In this document: positions 25,681-38,400 of the stretch, in pieces
How the letters are laid out: every line of letters begins with the position of its first letter
Position numbering within the stretch: the stretch's first letter is position 1
DNA from: Serilophus lunatus
Taxonomy: Eukaryota > Chordata > Aves > Passeriformes > Eurylaimidae
Direction of reading: 5' to 3'
Length of the DNA: 64,000 bases
Assembly: GCA_013399895.1 (NCBI GenBank)
Contig: VXBA01001494.1
Location: 1,946,118 to 2,010,117 of the forward strand
Translations under genes and position numbers: made by a program
The notes under the pieces: generated by a model
Database searches by the model: none
What the model saw: only the letters and a program-made list of their open reading frames with translations
What the model was told of the DNA's origin: nothing

Positions 25681-25989
25681 AATGGTCCAATCTTTTATGC
25701 ATTCATCCATGATGAAAATATTTATTAATGAGGACATCGAAAAGGATCTAAATCTTCATGATTTAGGGACAACCACTCACTGATAGGTTAAAGATAGTTA
25801 TGTCTACTGCAATCAAGGAAACCCTTAAGGGTTGGGTGTCCTGGAACAACTAATCTGACACACCAGACTGGGTCAGATGAGAAATCAAGACCCATCTGAG
25901 TGGTGAGGGCAAGACAAGACAGAGAACTGCAAGTCCCACACAGCCTGAGCGTTGGCAGCCTGATGGTTCAGCAAATGCCAAGTATCACA

Positions 25990-26215
25990 GCCTTGAACCC
26001 CATGTGAACATCAATGGGCCGAGCCAGCAGAGAGCAAATCAGCAGCTGACCAAGGCCCCACAGCCCACCTGTAACGCAAGCTGAACATCAGTAGGCAGCA
26101 ACAACAGGGAGCAAATCAGCAGCTGAGCCAGACCTCCACCACTGCTCCCCCTGGGATAAAAGCTGGCTACCAGGCTGTGCTCGTCCCTTCTCACACGGAT
26201 CAGACCACCCGTACC
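25990..26215 (+). promoter_or_regulatory. TATA-bearing, repeat-bearing segment just before PSPH exon 1
   Basis: Two imperfect 77-bp units lie in tandem: 'gaacatca' at 26006 and 26083, and the identical 'gcaaatcagcagctga' at 26033 and 26110. They are followed by a TATA-like GGATAAAAGC at about 26154 and a pyrimidine-rich 'ctcgtcccttctcacacgg' where initiation would fall. Tandem enhancer-like units plus TATA resemble a retroviral U3 region. It may give PSPH an alternative promoter. Confidence 0.4.
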
Positions 26216-26297
26216 AATGGCTCAGGAAACACTGCAGTTCTCTCACTCAGAGAAAGACTTCATCTTGTCCCCTCACAGCAAGAAGACTCCTAAAAGG

Positions 26298-29200
26298 ATG
26301 GCGTCCCTCATGGAGATGAAGGAGATTTTCCGGAGTGCCGACGCCGTGTGCTTTGACGTGGACAGCACAGTCATCAGGGAAGAGGGGATCGACGAGCTCG
26401 CCAAGTTCTGCGGCGTCGGCGATGCTGTTGCAGAGATGTACGTATGGTTGCTGTTTGATTTGTAAAAATTGGTGTAAAAATAAGCATGGATAAGGATGAC
26501 ATGTGACAGTGAATTTACAACGGGGATTTGTTCGGCTCCGTCGTAGATTGTTACAGTTTAAAAAGGGTTTTGGGGAGCCACATGTGGAATTAATGCATAG
26601 TGAAGTAACTTGTGTTGGAGTTGTGGAGCCACCTGATAAAACTATACCTGGCATAAATTCTCCACTGTAAATTTTGATAGACTGAGATCATCATTAACCT
26701 CTGCTAAAACCTTGTTATGAACTAGCAAACCTTATTATGAGACGGAGAAGAGAGGACAGCTCTCCTAACCCTTCTCTGAGGCTGATGTTGCCATTGAAAC
26801 TTGCAGCAAATTTCTCTTAAGTTCTGAGAAGGGCACCTGAGCTGCAGGTCAGGAATACTGGTCCCAGTGGCTCATGGCACTCACAGAGGGAATGAAGCCA
26901 TTTTCCTTTGCCTCACTGGTTCCCCAATCCATGGAGATCTCCTATCAATGGATGCCACCAATCTTTCCAGTGTACCAACCTCCTCCTCCACCACATGGAT
27001 TCAGCATAACTTACAACTATGGTCTCTTACCTGGTTCCTTGTCACTCTTTGTTTAACTGTTCTTAGGGGAAACCTCTTCTTGCTAAGAGTCACTGATTTG
27101 GTTTTTGTGATCACAATTCAGGACCCGCAGAGCCATGGGTGGCACTGTGACATTCAAAGCAGCTCTAACAGCACGACTAGGTCTCATACGTCCCTCCTAT
27201 GAACAAGTGCAGAAATTAATATCTGACAACCCACCCGAGCTCACTCCAGGAATAAGGTAAGAAGAATTTCAGATTATTTTAAAGAAAATATTCAGGAAGC
27301 ACTTGGCATAAATGAACTGTGCCATCGGTGATGCTGTGAGGCCACAGAGCTGGTTTGGATTGCCTTCCTGCTCCGTCTCTGGGCTGGTTGTGTACAAAGC
27401 TTATAATGGCCTGAGTCCAGGTCAAGTGCTTAAGCATCCATGGAAAAAAGGAAACAGTCTTAGATATTAACTGGCACTTTGGCTGGCGAGCTCAAATCCT
27501 GGCTCAAGGATTAAATGGGCATGGAAAATAATCTGTTCAATCTCATCTGGTCTTTCATGGGTGATGGTACTGGGAGGAGATTTAATACCCAGAATGAAGT
27601 ACTGACTGGTCTATTCTACAACTCCATTACCTCTTACACTCCTCTGTGCAGTCCCACCCTGCTTCAGCTTAGAGGATCCATTGCTCAGAGCTACTACCCA
27701 TTCTGTCCTGAAGTCCCTAAAAAAGTATTAAAAAGCTTATTTAGCAATTACACATATATATGTGTATTCATTCATCTTTAGGTTTGGAATGAACATTAAC
27801 TATTTAAATTTAAAATATTTTGGGTTTTATTCCCTGTTCAGTGTTTCAAACAATTGAAAATAATTTCCTTACCACAAAATCTGACCATAGTTCCAAGTCT
27901 AAAATATTTTGAGCACATAACAGTTTTAGACTATTCTGTACTTGTATTTTCTTCTTGAAATGAAGCACATGCTCAGCTTTTCCTGCAGAAGACATAGCTA
28001 GACATAACTACAAAGAGAACATTGTTTCCTTGTTTAGAATCATGTGATTTTCCTTTTCATTCCTTCCTTTTCTTCCTTCTTTTCTGTTTAGCCTGCTTTA
28101 AGCCTCCACTTTGCTTTTCAGTCTTTAGCCTTTCTGCTGTTACTGCTACCACTTCCACTGCTCAGCATTGCTTCAGGCTGATCTTCCTGCTTCCAGAGCC
28201 AAATCCTTAGGACACTTAACTGCTTTCAAGTCCCACTGACATTAACTGGGTCCACAAACTTCTTTTTTGGCTCTTTTTCTGTAGCTGGTGCCCTATTCTA
28301 AAGATGGCATCAGTATCCAGAGTCTGAGGAACCAACTCTTGAGTTAGAAAATTTTTGTACTTTTCATCCCATTTCTGCATTTTGGAGCAGTGGCTTTATC
28401 TCCCCCTACATTCCCTACTTTTCTCTGCATTACAGATTTATTTTCCTGCCGTTTTTTTGTATCAGTTCAGAATAAAAAAATCTGAACTGGATCTGCTCTC
28501 ATTTGTTCAAGGGAACCAATGTGATCAGTATGAAAGTGTAAAGAAAACATTCCTGGGGAGTGCTTGTTTTTGAGGAATAAATACCTGCTTGTCTCTAGAT
28601 ATGATGATTTTGTCCAGCTCTTTCATGTGCACAGACTTGCAAGGGAAAGAAGGAAAAGCTTTGGGCAGCAGAGATGGATGGAGCTGGAAAGCAGCACAGA
28701 TCCAACCAACTGGAATAACTCAGAGCATGGGCAGCTTGTTTAGGAAAGCTGTATTTTAACTTCCTGGCCTTTCTTCTCAGGGAGCTGGTGAGCAGACTTC
28801 ATCAACGAGGAGTCCAGGTCTTCTTGGTCTCTGGGGGGTTTCAGAGTATTGTGGAACACGTGGCCTTGCAGCTGAACATTCCCACAACAAATGTCTTTGC
28901 CAACAGGCTCAAGTTCTACTTTAACGGTGAGATTCCCTTAAAGTCTCTTTCCTCTGCCAATTAATGCCATTTTTTAGGCTCCAGCTGTCAGATACTGGGC
29001 TACACTGTGTAGCTTACTTGCTGTTACCAATCCAGGTAACTCCAAGTAGGAAAACTACAAGACCTTATCAGAATGTTCAGGTCATTTTGTACATATGAAC
29101 TAGAGCTGCAGTTACTTTTTAATTGCAAGTTGTGCTGAAGGTAAAACATGTTACAGTTGCTGACAGCAGTTTCATTTTCTCTTGCTCCTTTCAAGTTAAG

Positions 29201-30751
29201 AGAGTTCACAGTGACCTGATGTCACAAACTCCCCTGTCAGTCACTCTGGGGTACACGAGGCCCTGGAGCAGAGCTGCTCTGGACTTCAAGCAAGCAGGGC
29301 TGTAATTAGAGAGGTTGTTTCTTACTCAGTGTTTCCCACACTGTCTATAAATCATTCTGGATGCTGCTTTTGGAAGGTTTACACCACAATGACTGAACCA
29401 GGGTGACTGGGAATGGATTTGTAGCACTACAAGGTTTCTATTTTTCTCTGAGCATTCAGCTCTTTGACAATATCTCCACTGAAGTTTTTACACTTCCAAC
29501 AATTTTTTTGGAACGCTGATACTGTGAGGTCTCCAGACTACATGCAATTAGGTGTTCTCTGATGGAAAGACCACAGGCATAGATCTTTCTTCCTTTAGAA
29601 GAAAATATTCTGTATGTCCAACTTGTCCTTCCACTGTTTTCTAGGAGAATATGCAGGATTTGATGAAACACAACCAACAGCTGAATCAGGGGGGAAAGGA
29701 AAAGTTATTGCTCATCTGAAACAACAGTTCCAGTTTAAGAAAGTAGTTATGATTGGAGATGGAGCTACAGACATGGAAGCCTGTCCCCCTGGTGTAAGTA
29801 TCACAGAAATTCAAAAAATCCTTTGTTGGGAAAAAAAAAGTGAGGTTTGAATTCTTTACAAACTTCAGGGAGTGATTAAAGGTACTTAGTGTGAAGGTCT
29901 GGCTCTGGTGTACATTTACCTGATATGGCCTAGCAAGAGGATGGTTCATCTCTGTACAGTCATGAAACCTTTGTAGAATCAGTTCTGACAGGGTAAATAA
30001 ATTAAATGGGCAACTTTTATAAATTAATTCCATTTCCCACAAAAAAGTACCCCAATACCCCTTCTCACCCATGCTGAGGGACAGCTGGTCCCTCCCTGTT
30101 AAACCTGACAGACAGCTCAGTATTTGCTTAATGCTTCCCACCTCCAGGCAAAAAAAGCTGCAGTGGAAATTTTAAGCCCCGCACTTTCACTGCAGATGGT
30201 TTTCTGAGATGTAGAAATGATGACTGCTCCTGGTTAATGATTGAAGACAGGGTTAATGTTTGCTCTTGGTATCGATCAAATGGGGTAAACAGAGGTAAGA
30301 CAAACAGAAGAGGGGTAATTGTGGGATGCTCATGCATGTTCCAATGTTTACTTGAAGAGAATTGCATCACATTTACACCAGATTTTCAGTAAATTCTCCG
30401 AACAATCCTGAAGTTACTGAGACAACTTCCTATGGGAACAAAACAACCAAAGTGCTGCAGAATTGTTAATGAAGTCCTTGTTAATAAATCTGAAAGATGA
30501 ACATGCAAAGTAAAACAGGGGAAGAGGCAGGGAGGAATGCCATGATTTTAAAATCCAATCTTAGAAGCAAACTGAATTGCTGAGAAGCTCCATTCCTTCC
30601 ATGGGCTTGCAATAATCAGCGTGCCCATTCTTTTTGCCAGGACTGTTTCATTGGATTTGGAGGAAATGTAATCAGAAAGCAAGTAAAGGAGAAAGCAAAA
30701 TGGTACATCACTCACTTCGACGAGCTGCTAAAGGAGCTGGAAGAACGATAA
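26298..30751 (+). CDS. PSPH: Phosphoserine phosphatase
   Basis: Cytosolic Mg-dependent HAD-family phosphatase that converts L-3-phosphoserine to serine, the last step of the phosphorylated serine pathway. Coding exons: 26298-26437, 27122-27256, 28781-28926, 29645-29793, 30641-30751; 226 residues (human 225), all junctions in phase. HAD motifs are present: I, CFDVDSTV (nucleophile and acid/base Asp); II, FLVSGGF (Ser); III, GKGKV lysine and MIGDGATDMEA. The chosen start gives MASLMEMKEIF with a strong context (A at -3, G at +4) and lies 19 bases after a good acceptor ending at 26278. An in-frame ATG at 26217 would add 27 residues if transcription starts just upstream. Convergent with NIPSNAP2, divergent from CCT6A. 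Confidence 0.96.
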
Positions 30752-30803
30752 ATTATACAGTAAAATAATCTATTTAACACCTGTAAATCCATTATACAAT
30801 GCA

Positions 30804-30809
30804 ATTAAA
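30804..30809 (+). promoter_or_regulatory. PSPH candidate polyadenylation signal
   Basis: ATTAAA variant about 50 bp after the PSPH stop codon at 30749-30751. Confidence 0.5.
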
Positions 30810-31349
30810 CATATATTTGTTTGCAAAGTTTTGTGCTGGATGTTTTAATGATTCTGGGTGTTGGGTACCTTCACCTCTGGGCTGAAACTAGTGTGGCAAA
30901 TGGCACCACTCATTTCAAGTATGTTGTAATGAAAATGATGTTTTGAACATCTTTTCCATGGTAGAAGAAGTCAGTTGATTATTCACTCACATGGAAAGAC
31001 CAAAGGTAGAAAATAACAAGTTAAAAATACCTTAATGGACTGGCCTCTGGTCAATTCTGCAAATCTGCTGTTTCAGAATCATTGAAGTTAATACCTTTAG
31101 TTATTTTGTGTGGCAAAAGGGGGTCACAAACAAGAACTTTGCCTGATCAGTAAAATCAGGAAGAACAATAAAAGGTGAACAGTATGGCAAGTACTTTTCA
31201 CTGCAGAGTCTCAGAACTAGGTCAGTCAGTGAACACAGGTAGAAAACATCACCAAGTATATGATTTCAATAAAATATGACTACAGAAGAACCCAAGATGT
31301 CATCTGTTTCTCTACTCTTACTCAACCTGTCTGAAAGACATGAGTTGCA

Positions 31350-31464
31350 GACAAAGCTGAGGCAGATGCAATATTTGTGTCCAACGAACGTATTTTAAGG
31401 CAAGTGGCTCAGTGGTTCCCAAAATTCATTAAAATACTCCAAACTAAACTCCAAAATGGTGATT
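31350..31464 (+). repeat. Dispersed repeat copy B, inverted mate of 19330-19450
   Basis: About 115 bp match the reverse complement of copy A, with a few substitutions. It lies about 600 bp past the PSPH stop, so the pair encloses the PSPH coding exons as an inverted repeat with a roughly 12-kb spacer. Confidence 0.75.
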
Positions 31465-34340
31465 TTGTAAAACGGTTACACTGTTTGCTTACCTGTTTTA
31501 TTTATTTAACAACCCTCCCCCATCAGTTATAGACTGGATGGAAGCTAATTCATCAACCTTTAAAAAAATGGTCTACTGATTAAGAAAATTCTTTGAAACT
31601 TCTTTTCCTTTGCCTCAAATGTGGATTATTCACCCTGTGACCATGCTAGAAATAAGTGTGACCTGTTCTAAGTATTTCTCTAAGCTTCACTAAGGAATCC
31701 TAGTTTTCTTAAGGACCCCTTTTGTGGCTGCAGTGTCTGATCCAAGAGCACACTCGGTAAATGCTTTTTGTCAGCAGCTCCTGACAACTCTTCTGAGTGT
31801 GTCTTTTTAACCAGCTTTGCTGACACATCACAGGACTTTTATTTCCCTGACTTGTAAGAATCTCACCTGTGATAATTGGAAAAGCTCTACTAATGTTCAA
31901 ATATATGTCACATCTTCCACTTCCTTCCATCCCCATAATACCATCACAGGAGAAAGATGGGTGGAGGTGACATGATTTGTGCTGGAAAAAAAAAATCTCT
32001 GCAGGCTTTTATCTTCTGAGTACTTACAGAGTCCCAGTATTTTTCTGGAAATTGAAGATTAGTCTGAGCGTGGTATTTCTCTTTCATCCCACTACCTATT
32101 TCCAGGTGGAACAGAAACAAGTCCCTGCCTTCCAAAAGCTCACCTTTTCTAATAATCACAGGTTCTCACAATTAGCACTAGATTTAATTTACTGACATTA
32201 ATTTAGTGCCATGAGACAGCTCCTGTCCAATTGTTAAAGCATCAACAACAAAGCAAATACTCATTCTGTCCATTCTGTGACATCATTGGGGAGGATATGG
32301 GTGGAAGAGGCATTAACAAAGCCCCAGATGATGGATGGGAGCTCTCAGTGGTACCTCAAATGTTTTTGAAAAAAAAAAAAAAAGGCAATAATTACTTGAA
32401 GCTACAACAGCATTTAAATACTTGAGAAGTAAAGGGTTAAAACAAATCCAGAAAAAAACTTCTGGTGGCTTTTTAGAGAAGGCAGACATGTAAGAGCCAC
32501 AATGAGTATCTGTACAGAGAGTTTAGAAAACTTCATAAAAGCCAAGGCAGACAATGGCTGGCACTGCTCACCAGAACTTCTGGGAGTATTAAAGATGGGC
32601 TCTTTTAAATTCTTCCTGAGAAAAGTCTCAGCCAGCTCCAAGGGCAGTTCCTGTACAATCCTGCTTTTGTTTAGTCAAGACTGCATGAGCAGAACAACTA
32701 TAAAGTACTTCTGCTCCCATGGTGCCCCTTTGCAACCCTGCAGTTATGAACCATAAATCTTTGTTTGCTGCATTTTCTAGTGAGCTAAAAGGCCATTAAA
32801 AAAATAAATCTAACATGGAGGTGATGATCTCAAGCTACAGGCCCTGATCCTACAGACACTGTGCCCTGCTTCAAAGTCAGTGTGATTTCCCTACTGCCCC
32901 AGTCTGAAGCCATGCAGAGGCTCTGTGCCACAGGGATGTTAACATTCACAGCAGGATCTTCTGCCACTCAGAGCACTATGGAAACGTGGTGCTGTGCCAG
33001 GGATTTCACAAGAGCCCTTTAGGTCTGACTGGTTTGGAAAAAAAAAAAATACCACCACCCCCCCTTCCACTGGGCAAATATCAAGCCTGACCTCTAGCCC
33101 AGGAGGTAAGAGAAGGATTACTGAGCTCAGCGAGTGGCTGAGCTCTTTTGCCTGTAGAATAGTGGAAAAAAACAGGAGGGAATAAAGCAGTGTGAGGGAA
33201 GTTCCAAAGTTACAGCTAAGCTACTGATTTGCCTGAACACATCCCATCACAGTAGGGCAAAGTCTGGAGAGCAGCTCATGTCAGGCAAGTAAGAGCTGGT
33301 CTTGAGGTGGGTCTCCTGACCACAAGCACGGAAAGGCAGATGCCTTCATATAAAGCCTTCTAATGGGATTATTCAGTGAGGCAGAATTGCTATAATGGAT
33401 AAATCCAATTTGCATGAGGGACAGTTTGCATTCTTCTCTAGGAAGAGCTCAGGACAACTAAACCCAAGTTTTAACTGTGTCTTCATTAAAGTGGAACAAG
33501 AATTGGTAATTACTAGGGACTCTTCCAGGCATTGTCCTCCACTTTCCAACCACTGTAGAGTGACTTCAGTTCTGAACTGTGGCAGTTGTGCTCTAAGAAA
33601 AGCTGAAGGATTGCTCATGAAAGGAAAAAGGCAAAGAAAGGACAAGACAAATGCAAAGGAACAAGAAATATGGGAGGATGCTGGGAGAAATAACAAGGAC
33701 TGCAAGCTGATATTGTCATCCTTTGTCTCTTTTGCAGCTACACAGTAGCCCCAAAAGTCTGGAAAAATGACAGCCCCGAGATGCCAGTACTGCTTGAGGT
33801 TGATTTACAAGGAGGATGAGCTCAAACAATTTCCTTGGCCTGCTGAGCAAGCCAAGCTGAGAACTTTAAGCTGATGCAGTACAGAATTTTACTCAGTAAA
33901 ATCCCATAATCAGTTGACAACAGGAGGAAAATATGAAAACAGACAAGAACCAGATCAAATATTGACTTTGTTCAAGAAGAAATCAAGCAAAGGCATGAAT
34001 ACACAGTATTTCATGGGAGTAGAAAAGGTGAAAGCAGACCTAAAAAATGATGCATAATTTGTGGAGAAAAATCAAAAGGAAAAGTATTTTGTATTTATCA
34101 CCATAGCACTTATGACATCTAGAATGCTCAGCAAAATGGAATGTGCTGGAGAGATTGTAAATTCATTTTGCAGAAGGAGAGAATACTGGGAAACGCTGTC
34201 CCTGACCCAGAGAAGTGATATTGGCAAACTGAGCTGAAATATTGTATGTAATTATTCAAATTTTCCATAACACACACTGCAAGAGGAGAGAAAACATGGG
34301 TAGTGCAATACATATGAGGGGTCAGCAAAATGTGAAAATT
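31465..34340. other. Intergenic space between PSPH and NIPSNAP2
   Basis: AT-rich, no supportable gene. A-runs at about 32370-32383 and 33038-33050 could be old retroposon tails but have no recognisable body. Confidence 0.5.
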
Positions 34341-34347
34341 AAAACGA

Positions 34348-34353
34348 TTTTAT
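34348..34353 (-). promoter_or_regulatory. NIPSNAP2 candidate polyadenylation signal
   Basis: AATAAA on the minus strand, about 1.1 kb beyond the NIPSNAP2 stop. The interval 34354-35449 would be the 3' untranslated region. Confidence 0.35.
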
Positions 34354-35449
34354 TGACCGATATGTTCTTCCTGAAAACTTTTTGAAATGTACAAACTGGA
34401 CATTCAGTAACTGATTTGTACATTCAGTATGTTACACTGACTCTTGTAGCCACTTGAAAGAGAAGAATATTATTTTCACTTACAGGATGTTCACATCGTT
34501 GCAGACACCAAAAGTGTTGATACATTCTAGTCTAAAAAGTGAAACCAAAATAGAACTGGACACCATGGGACACTGAAATGCCAATCCCGTGGACTCGACA
34601 TGCGCCAGTTTCAAACACCAATCCAGGAGTACCTACTGCACAGGGAGTGGGACACCCCACCAAGCATATGTCTGAAGTCACAATTGCTTATTAAATTAAA
34701 CCCCTTTTCCCAGACTTCTGAGATATTTGTAGAGATAAATGTATTTAGCTGAATTGATTCCCTGCTGAGGGTTTAGACAACCATGTCTTGGCAGTATTTC
34801 TTGGAAAAATCGTGGGCCGCGCTTCACAGAATTAGTTTTGTGCCATGAGTTTCTACAGGTTTCAGAGTCCTTGCCAGCCAGAATGCCCTGTTCTCTGTCC
34901 ATAAGCCATCATCTGACACAGTTTTATCCCCAATTAATGACTGCCCATTTGTAAATCCAGAGCCACTGACTGATTTCAGGCCTGTTCCAACATCCTGGTG
35001 TAGTTCAGAGCTCCCCGAGGGCTTCAGAGCTTCTGATTTCAGATCTCCCACGTTTGTTTTTAAAACCTGCAGTCACTAAAATGCTACAAAAAGGCCACAG
35101 CAATGGCAATGCTCTGCTCTGCAGCTGTTATTGAACACTGGGCAGTGCCTGTGTAGCAGGAGATATTAAATACTGTAGGCCACAGCTCACCTGGGGAGCT
35201 GCCTCACAGAGAACTCATGTCTTTAGACTTGTTTTCAATTAACCAACCTTTAATTACAGTCCTGCATTTTTTCCCCACCCCCCTGGTACAATCTTTAGAG
35301 CAGAAGGTCATGGGTTCTGAAGAAAAGAGGTCTCTTTTATAAGCTCAATACAGTACTTTTATATTTCAGACTATGATATACAGTGTATACCATAAATTAA
35401 GACAAATACTTGTCACTTTATCTATGTAGGCACAAGTAAATCAGTGACT

Positions 35450-38400
35450 TTACTGAAGTGGAGAAATCTTCAATGGTATCATGATTCTGGATTCCATTTC
35501 CTGAATAAGGGGCACTGAAAAAAAATGAGAAAGGGTCTCATTTCACTAACAGAGAACATGAGCAGTTTAGCACACTCAGTTGGAGCAGCTTTTATTGCCT
35601 TCAAACTACTCTCCTAAGCCAGTGCAGGCCAACTCATCAGTGACACCAACATCCTTGTAACTGAAACACAGCAGTTTTTGAGAACAAGTGATTTTACTGC
35701 AATCTCTGCTCCTTTGAAGACAAATACTTCTATTCCTTTTCACCACACTGGAAGTTATTTTACATTTTTCTGGTATACTTGGAAATGTACCCTATGGAAA
35801 CCACACTGACATGCTTGGCATATTTTTGTGAGTTTTGTTATGAAAGGTTTCTTTGATCTCAAAGATCTCCTGGCTTCTGGTTCCAAAGTCTGAATTCCCT
35901 TTTCCAAGGAATGCATTTAACAATGCTTCTGTATTTCACAAAATAGTAGTAATAATTTAATATAAATTTTACTTCTGGCTCCCTAAATTATTGGACACAA
36001 GCATTTAGAAAAATCTGTTCTACAGATGTGTTTGCATAAAAATTTACTGTTATTGTAGTAATTTTTAGCACTTTTCCAAGTTTGTAAAATCAATAGCAAA
36101 ATTCACTTTACAGCTTCGTGCAATGTCCCTCCTTTCCCCTACAGCAGAAAAACTGACACAGAGACACACAGACTCCCACTCTAAGATACAAAATGTTTTT
36201 ATCATTGTGGGATGTGCTGAGGAACAGAAACGATGGCACACACCAAAGTCTGCCTCCAGCATTCCAATGAAGTTAATAGGTTACCTGTGTAGTAGACTAG
36301 TTCATCCCAGCCAGGTTTATGCCACGCAGCATTCCTTATATCTTCTCTGGTTTGGAGATCTTTGTAGGCTGGGGAGGGAAAACAATCACAAAGCTTAGAA
36401 GTAACTCCTTCTCCTTCTGCACAAGAATAGCTTCCTTAAAAGTACTGTAGAGAGTAATTAGGAGCCTGCAAATACTGTGAAGCAAAAAAGTCAGAAGTTC
36501 TCCGTGAAAAGGAAACCTCAAGGCAAACAGAAGAACTGAGGAAGAGAGAGAATGTCTCACACACAGGTAAGACAAATAGAGCAAAAGTACAATTCTACAT
36601 GAGTACTGTCAGATTTCTAATGTAATATTCACTGTAATTTAATATTCTGAAGTGTTGAGATATGAAGACAATAACTGCCAGTTTTCTAGCATACGTATTA
36701 GACTGAGTTATTTCAAGTTGAAGCAACCCTAACTTGTGAAAACAGACAAGTATTTGTGGAGATGAATGTACAGAGAAAGCCAAAGCACCTTGATACAGGA
36801 ATATAAATAAATGCTTGACTTTCCTTTTTGCAGGTGTGGTATATATGATGCTTGAAAGTAAACTGTAAAAACCTGATTTCAGCATGAATGGAGATGGCAG
36901 GACGTGGTGTGTCATGGTTATGGTACTGAGGGCAAACAAGTAGTTCCTAATAAGAAAGGGACATGAGAAACTGTTGATGGAAACATAAAAAACCAGGAAA
37001 TGTTCACTTTTGCTTGCTTGTTGAAGCTACCTACATAAAAATTAAGAAAATCAACAGTGTTGATGCAAAACCAAAACAAACTAAACCCCTTCTGAGATAT
37101 TCCTTTGCCTTCTGTAAAAACTTTGTCTCCTGGGGAAAGTCAACAGTCTGTGAGGGGCTGACTCAGTAAGAAAAAAGCAGAGCACAGGAATTTACCCCAA
37201 AGGTGATGAACCATATACAGCTGTCCAATTTGTGAGAAAAATCCTCCAACTGCTTCATTATTGTCCTGTCGGAAACGAATTGCACGAGCCCTAGAGAAGA
37301 GCAGAGCAGAGATTAGAACCAGCAGGTCTGGAGAGGAAAGAAGAGGTAATTGAAAGGAAAAGAGCTGAAAGGAAGATAAAATGTTAAAGAGCATTTGCTG
37401 TACACTTCAATTAAATATAAGAAAAAATCTGAATATACTTATTTTCAGCAACAAGTAATGAAGATATACCTAAGTATCTTGTTAGAATGCATTGCAATTG
37501 GAGGTCTACAGTTTCAATAGACTGTGCATTAATCATTTTCAACCTTAGATTCAGTATAGAGATAATTGCTGGAACAGGGTAAAGCAGCTTTCTTACAGCA
37601 GGTTCTTCTAAAATTAAATTCCTTGGGTTTCAATCATATCATTTTTGCAACATTCATTTTCCACAGATTGGAATTTCCAGAGTGGAACACAACTTTTTTA
37701 TTCACATAGACCTCTGTACAAATAAGTTGTATAAATAAGACCAATATTTCTCTTAATTATAAATCTGTAAAACAGATTGGCTACCAGTAAAGATACACCT
37801 ATTTTACATTCTAAATTCAGTTTATTCAAATTACTATAATTGAAAAAAAATTGTACCAATGACACATTTGAAAATCTAAGTCCTCATCTGTGTAAAACTA
37901 ACTGAAAATACTGAAAATTGTTTAACTACCAACCACTACAATTGCAGTGACTGTAAATTAAAAGAAAGTTACACTTGTTTTAAGGAAACAAAATCAGAAG
38001 CATAAAATCAACAGAAAACTGTCTTAAATGCTTTTAATCTATCTATTAAAATACAAATGTTCAAAGCTCTTCAAGAAGCAACTTGGCTTTTTTAGTCCAT
38101 TTAAACTAGAAGTACTCTTGTGAAAGATGAACGAAGTCTCACAGAGTTAACTGCCCCCCTTCCCCAAGCAGTGCTGTCTGCTGGAAATCAATGGGTTTTG
38201 CTGTATTGCAACAAACCAAGAGGGTTCTGTGAAGAAAAGCCAAACCAGAGAGCCCACGATGTTGTTTGTGCACAAAATTCCTCTTCCTGTCCTCGAAGGC
38301 TAAATTAAGGGTCAAAGAACTGTCTTTACAAGTTGTGCAAGTACAGCAGCAGGTCATTAACTGGGGGACTGAACTGCCACCATGGATTTTGAACATACAT

